A DNA stretch of 48,263 nt from a candidate division KSB1 bacterium (GCA_034506315.1 JAPDPT010000021.1:1-48263); one strand, 5' to 3'. Numbered from the stretch's first letter, positions 35,002-44,181 are shown. The notes: generated by a model not told the origin, from the letters alone. Numbers and translations: made by a program.

Positions 35002-36564
35002 CTACTTCGCATAATCCACAGCGCGGAACTCGCGGATCACCGTGACTTTGATCTGACCTGGATACTCCATTTCACTTTGAATCTTTTCGGCGATATCTGT
35101 GGCCAGGAGTTCGGCCGTTGCGTCGTCCACCTTCTCCGGCTGTACGATCACGCGGACTTCCCTACCCGCCTGGATTGCATAGGCTTGACCCACGCCCTCG
35201 AAGCTCTTGGCAAGTTCCTCCAATTTCTCGAGGCGCTTGATGTAACTTTCGAGAGTCTCGCGCCGTGCACCGGGCCTGGACCCAGAGATCGCATCCGCCG
35301 CCTTAACCAATACTGTGATCGGAGAGACAGCTTCCACGTCTTCGTGATGCCCACCAATGGCGTTGAGGACAATGGGGTTCTCGCCATATTTCTTGGCTAC
35401 CTCGACGCCGATCTGGGTGTGGGTGCCCTCTGTGTACTTGTCGAGGGCTTTGCCTATGTCGTGGAGAAGGCCGGCGCGTTTAGCCAGGTTGGCATCCAAT
35501 CCGAGCTCCGCGGCCATCAGGCCGGCGAGGTGGGCCACCTCCACGGAATGTTGGAGCACGTTTTGGCCATAGCTCGTGCGATACTTCAGTTTCCCGAGGA
35601 GCCGCGCAAGCTCCGGATGGAGATCGTGGACACCCGCGTCCAGACATGCCTGCTCGCCAATCTCGTAGAGCTTTTCCTCCATCTCCTTGCGGGTTTTCTC
35701 GACAACCTCTTCGATTCGAGTTGGGTGGATGCGGCCGTCGGCGATCAGCCGTTCCAGGGCCACTCGAGCCACCTCGCGTCGGAAGGGATCGAAGGCACTT
35801 AGAATGACGGCTTCAGGCGTGTCATCGACGATCACGTCCACTCCGGTGGCCTGCTCAAAGGCGCGAATATTCCTCCCCTCACGACCGATAATGCGCCCTT
35901 TCATCTCCTCATTAGGCAGGTTCACGACGCTGACGGTGGTTTCTACGGAATGGTCCGCGGCCGAGCGCTGGATAGCCTGAATGATGATCTCCTTGGCCTC
36001 CTTGTTCGCGGTCAGTTTCGCTTGGTCCTTGATCTCCTTAATGATCTGGGCAGCCTCCTTGCGGGCCTTTTCTTTCATCGACTCCATCAGGAGCTGCTTT
36101 GCTTCCTCTTGGCTGATTCCGGAAATGCGCTCAAGAGCCGCTTTCTGTTGCTCGAGCATCCGCTGCAGCTCGCGTTCGCGCTCTGCCAGCTGCTCTTCCT
36201 TGACCCGGAGCGCCTCCTGCTGTCGGTCCAGAGCCCGGAGCTTCTCGTCAAGCATCTCGGCCCGCCGGTCGAGGTTGGTCTCTTTCTGCTGGAGCTGCCG
36301 CTCGAGCTTTTGTAGCTCTATCCGCTGATTACGAAACTCATTTTCTACGGACTGCTTGAGGCGCAGGTACTCTTCCCGTGCCTCCAGGAGCTTTTCGCGT
36401 TTGAGAGCCTCTGCCTCCTTCTGGGCCTCGGAGACGATTCGCTCCGCGATCAGTTCGGCACTGGCTACCTTCCTCTGGCTGATGCGCTTGCGTACAACCC
36501 AGCCGGCCAGAAAAGACACTCCACTGGACGCAACCAAGAGCACAATCCACAATACGGTCATCAT
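35002..36564 (-). CDS. rny: Ribonuclease Y
   Basis: 520 residues, normal for the family, with AGGTGAG just before ATGATG. An N-terminal membrane anchor (about 4-22) is followed by a long coiled coil (residues 30-205, rich in Lys, Glu and Gln). The KH domain has [15 protein letters not shown]. The HD domain has the metal site [10 protein letters not shown] with a preceding [11 protein letters not shown] and later GGHHED. It starts mRNA decay at the inner membrane. It lies 148 bases downstream of the zapA stop, across the structured RNA region. Confidence 0.97.
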   Translation of the reverse strand: MMTVLWIVLLVASSGVSFLAGWVVRKRISQRKVASAELIAERIVSEAQKEAEALKREKLLEAREEYLRLKQSVENEFRNQRIELQKLERQLQQKETNLDRRAEMLDEKLRALDRQQEALRVKEEQLAERERELQRMLEQQKAALERISGISQEEAKQLLMESMKEKARKEAAQIIKEIKDQAKLTANKEAKEIIIQAIQRSAADHSVETTVSVVNLPNEEMKGRIIGREGRNIRAFEQATGVDVIVDDTPEAVILSAFDPFRREVARVALERLIADGRIHPTRIEEVVEKTRKEMEEKLYEIGEQACLDAGVHDLHPELARLLGKLKYRTSYGQNVLQHSVEVAHLAGLMAAELGLDANLAKRAGLLHDIGKALDKYTEGTHTQIGVEVAKKYGENPIVLNAIGGHHEDVEAVSPITVLVKAADAISGSRPGARRETLESYIKRLEKLEELAKSFEGVGQAYAIQAGREVRVIVQPEKVDDATAELLATDIAEKIQSEMEYPGQIKVTVIREFRAVDYAK

Positions 36565-36582
36565 TCGCTCACCTCACTTTTT

Positions 36583-36718
36583 CGGTATCTATGACAAAGC
36601 CCCACTCCCTGGACCCCTCACTCTCCGGTCTCCCGGAGGGTGAGAAACGCATAACCACGGGTCAAGGAGTGGGGCTACCGACCACCGAGTAGCTTGGCTG
36701 GATCAGCCTTCCCTACTC
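36583..36718 (-). ncRNA. Structured RNA element between zapA and rny (6S RNA candidate by position)
   Basis: Two hairpins are visible on the minus strand. The first, 36718-36687, overlaps the zapA stop (GAGTAG...CTACTC with an inner GGCTG/CAGCC). The second is a 79-base rod. Its outer arms are AGCCCCACTCC/GGAGTGGGGCT (36676-36666 with 36608-36598), followed by a shorter paired stretch and a one-sided bulge of about 14 bases. Its inner arms are CTCACCCTCCGG/CCGGAGAGTGAG (12 pairs) closed by a GAGA tetraloop. CGGTA/TACCG may close the whole. 6S RNA is often encoded just after zapA, and a bulged rod is reminiscent of it. However, the element is short and the bulge is one-sided. An attenuator or processing site is the alternative. 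Confidence 0.4.
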
Positions 36719-37021
36719 GGTCGCCTCTCTTGCGAGATACTCTTCTAATCTACTGGCAAGCACCTGAAGCTTGTAGTGATACGAGGAAAGGAGCGCTTCC
36801 TTCTCGGCTCGCTCCCGAAATAGCTCGTCCGCGATGTTCAGCGCCGCCAAGATGGCCACCTTAAGAGAGGACTTTATGGATGTCGACTCGTCGATTTCCC
36901 GCATCTTGCTGTCGACATACTCGGCCACGTGACGTATATACTCCGGGTCGGTATCACCGCGTATGGCATATTCCGACCCGAAAATGGTGACCTTGACGAC
37001 GTTTGCGTCCGAAAACGTCAC
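36713..37021 (-). CDS. zapA: Cell division protein ZapA
   Basis: 102 residues from a GTG. The beta-rich N-domain (VVKVTIFGSEYAIRGDTDPEYIRHVAEYVD) and the following coiled-coil helix (VAILAALNIADELFRERAEKEALL) are diagnostic. ZapA cross-links FtsZ filaments at the septum. It follows a ZapB-like coiled-coil gene on the same strand, separated by 121 bases, and precedes the structured RNA and rny. Confidence 0.9.
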   Translation of the reverse strand: MTFSDANVVKVTIFGSEYAIRGDTDPEYIRHVAEYVDSKMREIDESTSIKSSLKVAILAALNIADELFRERAEKEALLSSYHYKLQVLASRLEEYLAREATE

Positions 37022-37121
37022 TTCTCGTTTGCCCTCAGGGTGCAGCTCCGTTCGTCCCCGGTACGTATGGCCTTAGCTCCGAAAAAGTCGCAGAGCTATC
37101 GCTGCTGCGTATAACGTGCTC

Positions 37122-37134
37122 TGACCCGTGGTTA
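37122..37134. repeat. 13-base inverted repeat flanking zapA (one copy)
   Basis: TGACCCGTGGTTA here is the exact reverse complement of 36652-36664, so the two copies bracket zapA. On the outer sides the likeness continues imperfectly (CTC before, GC...TCTC after). The downstream copy lies in the bulge and stem of the structured RNA. The two could pair within the zapA transcript. Confidence 0.5.
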
Positions 37135-37142
37135 GGCTCGTC

Positions 37143-37424
37143 TCAACCCCCCAAGGGAATCTGCTCAAGCTTTCTGAGAAGTTCCTGGATCCTTTGCTTG
37201 ACTTCCTCGTCGCGGGCTCTCAGCCGCTGGAGCTCCTGTTCGTGCTGAGCTGCATTTCCTTGCTCCTGACGCAAGGTCTCGATGATCCTCTCGTCCTCCT
37301 CCAGCTTCGCCAGCAGTTCCGCATTCTGCATTCGGAGTTCACGATTCTCCAGCTTCAATCTGTTCACGAGCTCGATCAACCTTGCGATCTTCTCCTCCAG
37401 TGCATCAATTGGCTGCTGTTCCAT
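37143..37424 (-). CDS. ZapB-like coiled-coil protein
   Basis: 93 residues from the ATG at 37424, with GAGGGG about eight bases before it; a GTG at 37439 overlapping the pheT stop is an alternative. Nearly the whole protein is one heptad coiled coil (KIARLIELVNRLKLENRELR). That, and its place directly before zapA, matches ZapB and related division proteins that bridge ZapA to the chromosome. Sequence identity in such coils is low, so the name is by context. Confidence 0.7.
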   Translation of the reverse strand: MEQQPIDALEEKIARLIELVNRLKLENRELRMQNAELLAKLEEDERIIETLRQEQGNAAQHEQELQRLRARDEEVKQRIQELLRKLEQIPLGG

Positions 37425-37435
37425 AGCTTTTCCCC

Positions 37436-39835
37436 TCACCGGGGTCTGAGAACAACGCCCAATTCTCGGTCGAGCTCTTCCAAGATCCGCGCCACCTGCT
37501 GCCGGACCTCTTCTTCGGTTAGCGTTCTCTCATCGGCCTGGAACACAAGCGAAAAAGCTAAACTCTTCTTGCCCTGGGGAACCTGATGGCCCCGGTAGAC
37601 ATCGAAAAGAGAAACCTGCCGGAGATACGGACCTCCGTGTTTTCGAATCACGGATTCCACAGCCCCCACCGTGAGGGACTCGTCCGCCAGGAGCGCCAGA
37701 TCCTGCTGGACAGGTGGGAATCGCGGGACGGGAACGTACGTACGCACCGACTTCGCTAACCCGCGAATCAGCTCCCAGTCAAGTTCAAAAGCGTACACGT
37801 CCTGCTCGCATTCGAACACCTCCAGGACCGACCGAGCGACGCGTCCCGCAAAGCCCACCAGGGTGCCCGCGGCAGACAGAGCGAAGCCCCCATTGTCGAG
37901 CCATGGCTGGTCGGAGCTTTGGAACTCGATCTGTTCGTAACCTGTGATGGCCCGCAGAAGCTCTTCCACGGCTCCTTTAAGGTCGTAGAAGTCTACCAGC
38001 CGCTCCGGCGTTCGCCACGTCTTTTGGACAAAGACTCCACACATGGTCCCGGCAAGGGCTACTCTCTCCCAGTAAGCTCCCTGTGGGTCGCGACCGAACA
38101 CCTTGCCCCATTCAAACAGCAGTACTCTCCTCTGCCTGTGGTTCAGGTTCCGCACCGTTGAGGCGAGGAGTCCCGGCAGCAGGCTGGGACGTAGCCATGC
38201 AAACTCTTCACCGAGAGGATTGACCACCCGCGCCAGATGATCGGAAGTGCGAACAAAACATCTCGCCTCTCGTTGGGAAATGAGAGAGAGGTTAACCGCC
38301 TCGTAGAAACCGAATCCCTCCAGGAGATCACGAGCTTTCCCAAGCAGCCGGTCCCTGCCCTGCCCAGCAATCGCCTGATCCACGCTCGAGATGACGTCTG
38401 CGCCGATCTTCTCGTAGCCGTGGTGTCTTGCGACCTCCTCGATGAGGTCAATCTCTCGGGTAAGGTCGGGGCGGAACGTCGGCACGGTCGCGAGGTAATG
38501 GGTGCCTTGCTGCCGCAGTTCCAGGCCCAATCGTTGGAGTATCTCTACCATCTCGGCGGAGGGGATGTTCGTTCCTAAGACCTCGTTCACCCTCGATGGT
38601 CTCAGAGGTACCTGCGACGGTTGTATCGGATGGGGATAAACGTCGACCCATCCTCGCGCCAGCTTCCCCCCTGCCATCTGCAACATCAACTCGCACGCCC
38701 GGTTCGCCGCGGCAGCAACTCCCTGGGGATCTACGCCCCTCTCAAAGCGAAAGGACGACTCTGTTGATATCCCGAGCCGGCGTCGCGTGCGGCGGATTCC
38801 CTCGGGCGCGAAATAGGCGCTCTCCAGAAGGATCCGGCGCGTTGTGGCAGTCACCTCGCTATTCTCTCCCCCCATGACCCCGGCGATGGCCACCGGTTTG
38901 GCCGCGTCGCAGATAAGGAGGGTGTCGGAGAAAAGCCGGTGCAACTTCCCATCAAGCGTGACAAACTCTTGCCCATCCTGGGCGAACTGGACGACGATCG
39001 TGCCCCCTTCCAGAAGATCGTAGTCAAAAGCGTGAAGAGGCTGGCCGTATTCGAGCATTACGTAGTTGGTGACGTCCACCACGTTGTTGATGGAGCGCAT
39101 CCCCACTAGCTCCAGGCGGCGGGCAAGCCAGAAGGGTGAAGGGCCAATCTGCACGTCCCATAGGTAGCGGGCCGTGTATCGTGGGCAGGCCTCCGTTGCC
39201 CGCACTTCCACACGAATCCACTTTGAGACGTCTTCGGCTTGTTCCCGCGGTCTTGGATCTGGCACCCGTAGGGGGATCCGGAACGACGCGCTTAGCTCCC
39301 GTGCAATGCCGATCGTACCGAGACAGTCCGGGCGATTCGGGGTGACGTTGATCTCGAATACCCAATCGTCGCCCACAAGATCCGCTACATCCTGTCCGGG
39401 CCGAAACGATTGGTCTTCCTCCAGCAGCCAAATCCCCTCGCCGCGGCTGGTGAGGCCGAGCTCGAGTTCTGAACACAACATCCCCTGCGAGAGCACGCTG
39501 CCAAATTGGCGGGTCGTGACCATGGTTCCGTCGGCGAGGACAGCGCCTGGAGGAGCCACAGCGGCCCACGCGCCCCTGCGGACATTGGGGGCACCACAGA
39601 CCACGGTCAGTGCTCCGTGCGGTTCCCCTGCGTCCACCTCAACCACGTGGAGATGGTCGGAACCTTCCAGAGGTTGGACCGATAGGATACGCGAAACCAC
39701 CACCCCCTGAAAGCGAGGGGACACTTTCTCCAGTGATTCCACCTCGAGGCCGAGCATGGTAAGCCGCTCGGCCACTTCTTGCGGAGTAGCCTGGAGATCT
39801 ACATACTCGCGGAGCCAGTTGTACGTTGTCTTCAC
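37436..39835 (-). CDS. pheT: Phenylalanyl-tRNA synthetase beta subunit
   Basis: 799 residues from a GTG six bases after pheS. The N-terminal tRNA-binding (EMAP-like) domain spans about 38-150 (LSVQPLEGSDHLHVVEVDAG). The B3/B4 editing domain holds SINNVVDVTNYVMLEYGQPLHAF, followed by B5 near 400-475 and the catalytic-like core (RPSLLPGLLASTVRNLNH). The ferredoxin-fold anticodon-binding domain ends the protein (VPRFPPVQQDLALLADE). All domains of the bacterial subunit are present. It charges tRNA-Phe with PheS as a heterotetramer. Confidence 0.97.
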   Translation of the reverse strand: MKTTYNWLREYVDLQATPQEVAERLTMLGLEVESLEKVSPRFQGVVVSRILSVQPLEGSDHLHVVEVDAGEPHGALTVVCGAPNVRRGAWAAVAPPGAVLADGTMVTTRQFGSVLSQGMLCSELELGLTSRGEGIWLLEEDQSFRPGQDVADLVGDDWVFEINVTPNRPDCLGTIGIARELSASFRIPLRVPDPRPREQAEDVSKWIRVEVRATEACPRYTARYLWDVQIGPSPFWLARRLELVGMRSINNVVDVTNYVMLEYGQPLHAFDYDLLEGGTIVVQFAQDGQEFVTLDGKLHRLFSDTLLICDAAKPVAIAGVMGGENSEVTATTRRILLESAYFAPEGIRRTRRRLGISTESSFRFERGVDPQGVAAAANRACELMLQMAGGKLARGWVDVYPHPIQPSQVPLRPSRVNEVLGTNIPSAEMVEILQRLGLELRQQGTHYLATVPTFRPDLTREIDLIEEVARHHGYEKIGADVISSVDQAIAGQGRDRLLGKARDLLEGFGFYEAVNLSLISQREARCFVRTSDHLARVVNPLGEEFAWLRPSLLPGLLASTVRNLNHRQRRVLLFEWGKVFGRDPQGAYWERVALAGTMCGVFVQKTWRTPERLVDFYDLKGAVEELLRAITGYEQIEFQSSDQPWLDNGGFALSAAGTLVGFAGRVARSVLEVFECEQDVYAFELDWELIRGLAKSVRTYVPVPRFPPVQQDLALLADESLTVGAVESVIRKHGGPYLRQVSLFDVYRGHQVPQGKKSLAFSLVFQADERTLTEEEVRQQVARILEELDRELGVVLRPR

Positions 39836-39841
39836 GGCTGC

Positions 39842-40870
39842 TCAGAATTGGCTCAGGAAACGCAGGTCATTCTCATAGAACAATCGGATATCGCCGATCT
39901 GGAACTTGAGCATGGCGATCCGTTCGACGCCCATGCCAAAGGCATAACCTGTGTACTCTTCCGGGTCGTAGTCCACAAAGCCGAAGACCGCCGGATCAAC
40001 CATTCCCGCCCCCGAGATCTCCAACCAGCCGGTGTACTTGCAGACTCTGCATCCCTCCCCTTTGCACATGATGCAGGAGAAGTCGTACTCAGCGCTCGGC
40101 TCCGTGAACGGGAAGAAACTGGGCCGGAAGCGAATACGCACTTCCTTGCCGAAAAGCTTCTGGGCAAACGTGAGGATCACGCCCTTCAGGTGAGCGAAGG
40201 TCACTCCCTTGTCGACGCAGAGTCCCTCGATCTGATGGAACATGGGCGAGTGGGTTGCGTCGGGCGTGTCCTTGCGAAAGCAGCGCCCGGGGGCGATCAT
40301 TCGCACGGGAGGACGCTGCTTTTCCATCGCCCGGATCTGGACTGGCGAGGTGTGTGTCCGAAGGAGATAGGGCGATTCGAGGTAGAATGTGTCCTGCAGG
40401 TCCCGCGAGGGGTGATCGGGCGGAATATTCAGGGCCTCAAAGTTGTAGTAGTCGGTTTCGATCTCCGGCCCTGTCTCCACCGAAAAGCCCAGGGACGTGA
40501 AGATGTCCACGATCTCGTCCAGGACTTGGAGGAGAGGGTGCTTTCTCCCCCTCTGAAAAAGGGTTCCGGGCAGGGACGGATCGAAAATCGTCTCGCGCCG
40601 CGCCTGGAATTCGATCTCCCGGCGCTTCTTCTCCAGCTCCCCGCTGACGAGCGCGCGCAACTCATTAATGGCCTTGCCCACTGCCGGACGGTCACCGGGC
40701 TCCAACCCAGCCAACTGTGAGAAGAACCTCGAGACCAGCCCCTTGCGGCCCAGATAGCGAATACGCAGCGCCTCGAGGTCATTTCGGGAAGCGACCCTCC
40801 CAATCTCCGCCTGGAACTGCTCGCGGGCCGATTCTACCTCTGCAAGGAGTTTGCTCTCTGGTTTCGTCAT
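39842..40870 (-). CDS. pheS: Phenylalanyl-tRNA synthetase alpha subunit
   Basis: 342 residues from the ATG at 40870; a TTG two codons earlier is possible and neither has a strong ribosome site. An N-terminal coiled-coil arm of about 100 residues reaches tRNA-Phe. Class II motif 2 is in RMIAPGRCFRKDTPDATHSPMF and motif 3 in AFGMGVERIAMLKF. A cysteine-rich turn (CIMCKGEGCRVC) precedes motif 3 as in many bacterial PheS proteins. It starts ten bases after rplT. Confidence 0.97.
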   Translation of the reverse strand: MTKPESKLLAEVESAREQFQAEIGRVASRNDLEALRIRYLGRKGLVSRFFSQLAGLEPGDRPAVGKAINELRALVSGELEKKRREIEFQARRETIFDPSLPGTLFQRGRKHPLLQVLDEIVDIFTSLGFSVETGPEIETDYYNFEALNIPPDHPSRDLQDTFYLESPYLLRTHTSPVQIRAMEKQRPPVRMIAPGRCFRKDTPDATHSPMFHQIEGLCVDKGVTFAHLKGVILTFAQKLFGKEVRIRFRPSFFPFTEPSAEYDFSCIMCKGEGCRVCKYTGWLEISGAGMVDPAVFGFVDYDPEEYTGYAFGMGVERIAMLKFQIGDIRLFYENDLRFLSQF

Positions 40871-40879
40871 CGCCAAGCG

Positions 40880-41242
40880 TCAGGCAGTCGTCGGACTCGA
40901 AGCGACCGATTCGACCAGCTTCCGGAACCCTTCAGCGTCGTTCACGGCCATCTCGGCCAGCTGTTTGCGATTGAGCTGGACGTTGCGGTCCTTCAGGAGA
41001 TGAATTAACGTAGCGTACGTGAGTCCGTACTGCCTCGCAGCCGCATTGATGCGCACAATCCACAATCTTCGGAAGTCGCGCTTTCGCTGGCGACGATCGC
41101 GGTAACTGTAGCGAAGAGCTCTCTCGACCGCCTCCTTCGCGGTTTTGTAAAGCCGACTTTTCCCGCCCCAATAACCCTTAGCTTGCCGAACGATCTTGCG
41201 TCGCCGGCGATGGCCAGGCACTTTTCCGGTTGCTCTCGGCAT
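40880..41242 (-). CDS. rplT: Ribosomal protein L20
   Basis: 120 residues, full length. The basic N-terminus (MPRATGKVPGHRRRRKIVRQAKGYWG) threads into 23S rRNA and the C-domain (INAAARQYGLTYATLIHLL) is the part that can repress its own mRNA in other bacteria. No L20-binding leader is recognisable here. It is encoded after rpmI with a 51-base gap, the standard infC-rpmI-rplT order. Confidence 0.97.
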   Translation of the reverse strand: MPRATGKVPGHRRRRKIVRQAKGYWGGKSRLYKTAKEAVERALRYSYRDRRQRKRDFRRLWIVRINAAARQYGLTYATLIHLLKDRNVQLNRKQLAEMAVNDAEGFRKLVESVASSPTTA

Positions 41243-41293
41243 AGCGGATTCCCTTCGTTATTCCTACCAAGGCATGCCCTGCCAACAAACCGA

Positions 41294-41488
41294 TCAAGCG
41301 AGGATGAGCTTCCTGACCTTCCTCTCTTCCGTCGGGTGGACCAAGGTGGCACGACGGAGGCTACGTTTCCGCTTGCTCGTTTTCTTTGAAAGAAGGTGGC
41401 TCTTTCCCGCCTTGTAACGACGGATCCTGCCGCCCCCCGTCAGTTTGAATCGCTTCTTCGCGGAACGGTTCGACTTCATCTTGGGCAT
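41294..41488 (-). CDS. rpmI: Ribosomal protein L35
   Basis: 64 residues with the family start MPKMKSNRSAKKRFKLTGGG and the SHLLSKKTSKRKR core. Very basic and complete. It lies 22 bases after infC and is expected to be translated from the same mRNA. Confidence 0.97.
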   Translation of the reverse strand: MPKMKSNRSAKKRFKLTGGGRIRRYKAGKSHLLSKKTSKRKRSLRRATLVHPTEERKVRKLILA

Positions 41489-41510
41489 TCGCAGCTCCTC
41501 AGTTTTCTCC

Positions 41511-42032
41511 TTATTTCGGAACCAGAAAAGCTACCAGGTCCTGCCCTTCCATGGCCGGACCCTTTTCCACCTTAGCGATGTCGGAAAGAAGCTCGACCAC
41601 CTTCCCCATTACCTGGTGGCCGAAATCCATCCGCGTGACTTCGCGGCCCCGGAAGCGGACGGTTACCTTCACGCGGTTGCCTGCTTCCAGAAACTCGCGC
41701 GCTTGCCGGCACTTGGTCTGGATGTCGTGAAGCTCAGTGCGCGGGCTCAGGCGGATTTCCTTGACGACGATCGTATGTTGCTTCTTTCGGCTCGACCTCT
41801 CTTTTTTACTGAGCTCGTACCGGTACTTCCCGTAGTCCATGATGCGACATACGGGGGGAGTTGCGTTCGGCGCAACTTCCACCAGGTCGAGCCCCAGATC
41901 TTCGGCAATACGCAGCGCTTTAAGCCTTTCGACTATCCCGAGTTGCTTCCCCTCCGGATCGATCAGACGAACCACGGGAGCACGGATCTGTTCGTTCACG
42001 CGAAGCTCTTTCTCCTTGTCGATGGCCTCCAC
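41511..42032 (-). CDS. infC: Translation initiation factor IF-3
   Basis: 173 residues if started at the GTG at 42032. The N-domain (LRVNEQIRAPVVRLIDPEGKQLG) and the C-domain (IRLSPRTELHDIQTK, VTVRFRGRE) are complete. The start is uncertain. ATGGAGG abuts the GTG with no spacer, but lies nine bases before an in-frame ATC at 42023, where IF-3 proteins usually begin (DKEKELRVNE). E. coli infC uses AUU so that IF-3 limits its own synthesis, and an ATC start here would allow the same control. It is 48 bases after thrS. Confidence 0.93.
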   Translation of the reverse strand: MEAIDKEKELRVNEQIRAPVVRLIDPEGKQLGIVERLKALRIAEDLGLDLVEVAPNATPPVCRIMDYGKYRYELSKKERSSRKKQHTIVVKEIRLSPRTELHDIQTKCRQAREFLEAGNRVKVTVRFRGREVTRMDFGHQVMGKVVELLSDIAKVEKGPAMEGQDLVAFLVPK

Positions 42033-42080
42033 CCTCCATCCGTTTGGTTCCCAAACCGGCTGCTCCCCAACCTGACGCGG

Positions 42081-44003
42081 CTACGCTGCCCTTCGCTCGT
42101 CGATCTCTCGCTGCACGCGCTCGAGAAAAGCTTCGAACTTCATGGAACCGATGTCTCCGCGTCCTCTCTGGCGCACGGAGACAAGTCCTTCCTGGTCTTC
42201 CTTCTTGCCGATGATCAGCATATACGGGATTTTCTGCGTCTCCGCGTCCCGTATCTTGTAATTGATCCTTTCCGGCCGATCATCGAGCCAGACGCGCAGC
42301 CCCCGTTCCTTACAAACCGACGTAACCTTCCGTGCTCCCTCAAGCTGCGCGTCGGTGATCGGGATTACCACCACCTGGACAGGCGCCAACCAGAGCGGGA
42401 ATGCCCCGGCGTAATGTTCGATGAGGACGCCCAAGAACCGCTCCAGTGAACCCAGAAGGGCTCGATGGATCATGATGGGCCTGTGCAGCTGCCCATCCTG
42501 CCCCATATAGCTTAGATCGAAACGCTCGGGCTCATTGAAATCCACCTGGATCGTCGAGCACTGCCACGGTCGATCAAGAACGTCCCGAATCTTGATGTCG
42601 ATCTTGGGACCGTAGAACACGCCTTCCCCTGGGTCAATGCTGTACTCCAGGCCTCGTTTCTCGAGGGCATTTCGCAGAGCTGCGGTGGCCAGCTCCCAGT
42701 TCTCGATCGTACCTACATACCGTTGCGGACGCGTGGAGAGGAAAATCTGGTAATTGGCGAACCCGAACGTCGATAGCATTTCGAGTGTGAAGTTCAGCAC
42801 ACCCAGAACTTCGTCCTCAAGTTGGTCCGGCCGGCAGAAGATGTGCGCATCGTCCTGTGTGAATCCTCGCACCCGCAGCAATCCGTGCAGCACCCCGGAC
42901 CGTTCGTAACGATAGACGGTGCCAAGCTCCGCCCATCGGATAGGAAGATCCCGATAGCTTCTCGTCCGGCTCTTGTAGATCCTGAGGTGGAACGGACAGT
43001 TCATTGGCTTGATCTGATACGGGACCTCCTCGATTTCGGAGGGGGGAAACATGTTCTCCCGGAAAAAGTCCAGATGACCGCTGCGCTCCCACAGTTGAAG
43101 CCGAGCAACATGAGGGGTATAAACCAGTTCGTAACCGGCCTTCAGGTGGCGCTCTTTCCAATACGACTCGATGATATGCCGGACAATGGCCCCCTTCGGA
43201 TGCCACAGTACCAGGCCAGGTCCTACTTCCTCGTCGATGCTGTACAGGTCCAGTTCTCGCCCCAGACGCCGGTGGTCGCGGCGTTTGGCCTCCTCGAGTC
43301 GGAGGAGAAACTGGTCCAGTTGCGACTTCTCGGGGAACGAGATGCCGTAGATCCTCTGCAGCATGGGCCGCTTCTCGTCCCCCCGCCAGTAGGCGCCGGA
43401 GGTGGACAGCAGCTTGAAGAATCGAATGCGGCCCGTCGAGGGCAGATGAGGACCCGCGCACAGGTCAATGAAGCCATCTTCCTGATAAATGCTGGGCTCC
43501 TCCTCCAGCGCCTCCAGAAGCTCTAATTTGTAAGGTTCTCCCCGCTCCCGGAAGATTCGGATGGCTTCTTCCCGCGTTACCACCTGGCGGATAAAGGGGT
43601 GATCGGCGGCGATGATTTCGGCCATCCTTTTCTCGATGGCTTCCAGATCGGCCGGTGTGAAAGGCCTTGGGACATCCACGTCGTAATAGAAGCCCTGCTC
43701 GATCGGCGGGCCGATCCCGAACTTCGCTTCAGGGAAAAGATCCTTGATCGCGTGAGCCATCACGTGGGCCGTGCTGTGCCAATAGACGTGGAGGCCATCG
43801 GGTTCGTCCACGTAGACGAACTCCAGCCGGCCATCGCCGTGAAGCTCCCGCGTCAGGTCAACCAGGGATCCGTTGAAGCGTGCCGCCACCACGCGGTCCT
43901 GGTGTTCCAGCCCTACGTCGGCCAGGACGTCAATGGGGCGCACCCCTTCATCGTACTCCCGGAGCTGTTCGGGACTGCTATTGAATTGGAGCCGTATGGT
44001 CAA
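42081..44003 (-). CDS. thrS: Threonyl-tRNA synthetase
   Basis: 640 residues from the TTG at 44003, where the TGS domain begins (LTIRLQFNSSPEQLR). The frame continues upstream through a hairpin and tRNA-Val, which cannot be coding. The editing domain shows HSTAHVMAHAI and DLCAGPHLPS. The catalytic core has zinc and substrate residues in KPMNCPFHLRIYKS and RYERSGVLHGLLRVRGFTQDDAHIF. The C-terminal anticodon-binding domain follows (VVIPITDAQLEGARKV). The nearest good ribosome site (GGGGAGG) is over 20 bases from the TTG, so initiation is probably weak or structured. Confidence 0.95.
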   Translation of the reverse strand: MTIRLQFNSSPEQLREYDEGVRPIDVLADVGLEHQDRVVAARFNGSLVDLTRELHGDGRLEFVYVDEPDGLHVYWHSTAHVMAHAIKDLFPEAKFGIGPPIEQGFYYDVDVPRPFTPADLEAIEKRMAEIIAADHPFIRQVVTREEAIRIFRERGEPYKLELLEALEEEPSIYQEDGFIDLCAGPHLPSTGRIRFFKLLSTSGAYWRGDEKRPMLQRIYGISFPEKSQLDQFLLRLEEAKRRDHRRLGRELDLYSIDEEVGPGLVLWHPKGAIVRHIIESYWKERHLKAGYELVYTPHVARLQLWERSGHLDFFRENMFPPSEIEEVPYQIKPMNCPFHLRIYKSRTRSYRDLPIRWAELGTVYRYERSGVLHGLLRVRGFTQDDAHIFCRPDQLEDEVLGVLNFTLEMLSTFGFANYQIFLSTRPQRYVGTIENWELATAALRNALEKRGLEYSIDPGEGVFYGPKIDIKIRDVLDRPWQCSTIQVDFNEPERFDLSYMGQDGQLHRPIMIHRALLGSLERFLGVLIEHYAGAFPLWLAPVQVVVIPITDAQLEGARKVTSVCKERGLRVWLDDRPERINYKIRDAETQKIPYMLIIGKKEDQEGLVSVRQRGRGDIGSMKFEAFLERVQREIDERRAA

Positions 44004-44045
44004 GTCTTCTACTCGCTTTGGGAAATGTCCTCCCCTAATACCGCA

Positions 44046-44080
44046 AAACGACCTTGGACATCCCGCCGCCAAGGTCGTTT
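44046..44080 (-). terminator. Perfect 12-bp hairpin between tRNA-Val and thrS
   Basis: AAACGACCTTGG and CCAAGGTCGTTT (44080-44069 with 44057-44046 on the minus strand) pair without mismatch around an 11-base loop, followed by a short U run. It begins ten bases past tRNA-Val and ends 42 bases before the thrS start. With no room for a separate promoter after it, thrS may be read by partial read-through. Confidence 0.75.
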
Positions 44081-44090
44081 CGCTCGTCGG

Positions 44091-44164
44091 TGGGCGGTAC
44101 TGGACTCGAACCAGTGACCTCTTGCATGTCAAGCAAGCACTCTAACCACCTGAGCTAACCGCCC
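44091..44164 (-). tRNA. tRNA-Val (anticodon GAC)
   Basis: A 74-base cloverleaf: acceptor GGGCGGT/ACCGCCC, D arm GCTC, anticodon stem CTTGC/GCAAG around TTGACAT, giving GAC, and T arm ACTGG TTCGAGT CCAGT. CCA is not encoded. It has its own promoter upstream and is followed by a hairpin and thrS. Confidence 0.95.
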
Positions 44165-44181
44165 ACTTTCAAAACCTGTCG

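Noticed and set aside
36583..36718. Signal recognition particle RNA
   Set aside because: The conserved GGAA/GGAGA-loop domain with its asymmetric AGCA loop is absent.
44004..44132. Upstream extension of the thrS frame
   Set aside because: It crosses a perfect hairpin and part of tRNA-Val; the TGS domain begins at the TTG at 44003.
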